Shown: one piece after another, positions 62,646 to 64,000 of the stretch
How the letters are laid out: each line of letters starts with the position of its first letter
Numbering within the stretch: the stretch's first letter is position 1
Source: Lineus longissimus
Lineage: Eukaryota > Nemertea > Pilidiophora > Heteronemertea > Lineidae
Length of the DNA stretch: 64,000 nt
NCBI RefSeq assembly: GCF_910592395.1
Contig: NC_088319.1
Coordinates: forward strand, 496,001-560,000
Reading direction: 5' to 3'
Translations under genes and position numbers: made by a program
Notes under the pieces: model-generated
What the model saw: only the letters and a program-made list of their open reading frames with translations
What the model was told of the DNA's origin: nothing
Databases searched by the model: none

Positions 62646-64000
62646 TCACTGTCTCCAAGGATCAGGCTGGATGTGATATTGTCTCCAGGACCAGGCTGGA
62701 TGAGATATTGTCTCCAGGACCAGGCTGGATGAGGTATTGTCTCAAGGACCAGGCTGGATGAGGTATTGTCTCCAGGACCAGGCTGGATGAGGTATGGTCT
62801 CAAGGACCAGGCTGGATGAGGTATTGTCTCAAGGACCAGGCTGGACGAGGTATTGTCTCAAGGACCAGGCTGGATGAGGTATGGTCTCAAGGACCAGGCT
62901 GGATGAGACATTGTCTCCAGGACCAGGCTGGATGAGGTATTGTCTCCAGGACCAGGCTGGACGAGGTATTGTCTCCAGGACCAGGCTGGATGAGGTATTG
63001 TCTCCAGGACCAGGCTGGATGAGACATTGTCTCCAGGACCAGGCTGGATGAGACATTGTCTCCAGGACCAGGCTGGATGAGGTATTGTCTTCAGGACCAG
63101 GCTGCTGGATGAGGTATTGTCTCAAGGACCAGGCTGGATGAGGTATGGTCTCAAGAACCAGGCTGGATGAGGTATAGTCTCAAGGACCAGGCTGGATGAG
63201 ACATTGTCTCAAGGACCAGGCTGGATGAGGTATTGTCTCAAGGACCAGGCTGGATGAGACATTGTCTCAAGGACCAGGCTGGATGAGGTATTGTCTTCAG
63301 GACCAGGCTCGATGAGGTATTGTCTCAAGGACCAGGCTGGACGAGGTATTGTCTCAAGGACCAGGCTGGATGAGGTATTGTCTCAAGGACCAGGCTGGAT
63401 GAGGTATTGTCTCAAGGAACAGGCTGGATGAGGTATTGTCTCAAGGACCAGGCTGGATGAGGTATGGTCTCCAGGACCAGGCTGGACGAGGTATTGTCTC
63501 AAGGACCAGGCTGGATGAGGTATTGTCTCCAGGACCAGGCTGGATGAGACATTGTCTTCAGGACCAGGCTCGATGAGGTATTGTCTCAAGGACCAGGCTG
63601 GATGAGGTATTGTCTTCAGGACCAGGCTGGATGAGACATTGTCTCCAGGACCAGGCTGGATGAGGTATTGTCTCCAGGACCAGGCTGGATGAGGTATTGT
63701 CTCAAGGACCAGGCTGGATGAGGTATGGTCTCCAGGACCAGGCTGGATGAGGTATTGTCTCCAGGACAGGCTGGATGAGGTATTGTCTCCAGGACCAGGC
63801 TGGATGAGGTATTGTCTCAAGGACCAGGCTGGATGAGGTATTGTCTCAAGGACCAGGCTGGATGAGGTATTGTCTCCAGGACCAGGCTGGATGAGACATT
63901 GTCTCAAGGACCAGGCTGGATGAGACATTGTCTCCAGGACCAGGCTGGATGAGGTATTGTCTCCAGGACCAGGCTGGATGAGGTATTGTCTCAAGGACCA
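62646..64000. repeat. 29 bp minisatellite, about 46 copies, continuing off the right edge
   Basis: The unit is ATTGTCTCMAGGACCAGGCT followed by GGATGAGGT. Variation is concentrated at three places: TCTCC/TCTCA/TCTTC, ATTG/ATGG, and GAGGT/GAGAC. Rare units show CTCGATG, GGACGAGG or a 3 bp insertion near 63100. It starts about 330 bp upstream of the CHD start codon. Long open frames across it (for example 63383-63994 on the minus strand) result from the unit lacking stops. Confidence 0.93.

Noticed and set aside
62829-63994. Long minus-strand open frames with GDNTSSSLVLETIPHPAWS-like repeats
   Set aside because: They are translations of the 29 bp minisatellite, which lacks stops in several frames. 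No start context, splice signals or homology.

Overview
The window is eukaryotic, from an invertebrate animal. It has intron-rich protein-coding genes with GT-AG splice sites, modular extracellular-matrix exons of uniform phase, tRNA-derived SINEs, fold-back DNA elements and several minisatellites. Four animal genes can be read exon by exon. The gene set fits a bilaterian, probably marine, but I cannot place it to phylum from the sequence alone.

Layout. (1) 1-27215, plus strand: the 3' three quarters of an agrin gene (24 readable exons, 1,342 codons plus stop; the 5' end lies left of the window). Order: end of a Kazal domain, a lustrin-type Cys-rich module, the agrin GCCPD cassette, two laminin-EGF domains, a Kazal domain, a Thr/Pro/Arg linker, a very basic exon, a small Cys-rich exon, an acidic Ser-Gly exon ending in an EGF, LamG1, two EGFs, LamG2, EGF, LamG3 and stop. 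(2) 27216-32442: agrin 3' flank, a tandem array of palindromic elements and the LSG1 3' end. (3) 32443-38258, minus strand: a complete LSG1 gene (11 exons, 705 aa), the circularly permuted GTPase of 60S ribosome maturation, with one intron that looks like a U12-type AT-AC intron. (4) 38545-39937, plus strand: a complete SSR3/TRAP-gamma gene (4 exons, 185 aa), head to head with LSG1 over a 286 bp shared promoter. (5) 42029-62319, minus strand: a complete Mi-2/CHD3-4-5 gene (34 exons, 2,022 aa with the cassette exon), the ATPase of the NuRD complex, with tandem PHD fingers, chromodomains, SNF2 motor, CHD-type C-terminal domains and a terminal SUMO-interaction-like motif. (6) 62320-64000: the CHD promoter region with a perfect CRE, then a 29 bp minisatellite running off the right edge.

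The four genes do not form a pathway. Agrin is a secreted heparan sulphate proteoglycan, LSG1 and SSR3 serve ribosome maturation and ER protein import, and Mi-2 is a chromatin remodeller. The most notable observations are the AT-AC intron in LSG1, the agrin exons absent from vertebrate agrin as I know it (lustrin-type, highly basic, small Cys-rich) together with no visible SEA domain, the alternative C-terminus of the CHD protein, and the inverted-repeat array at 30.3-31.7 kb. Exon boundaries were derived by hand from splice signals, frame continuity and remembered family sequence. All reading frames add up to whole codons.
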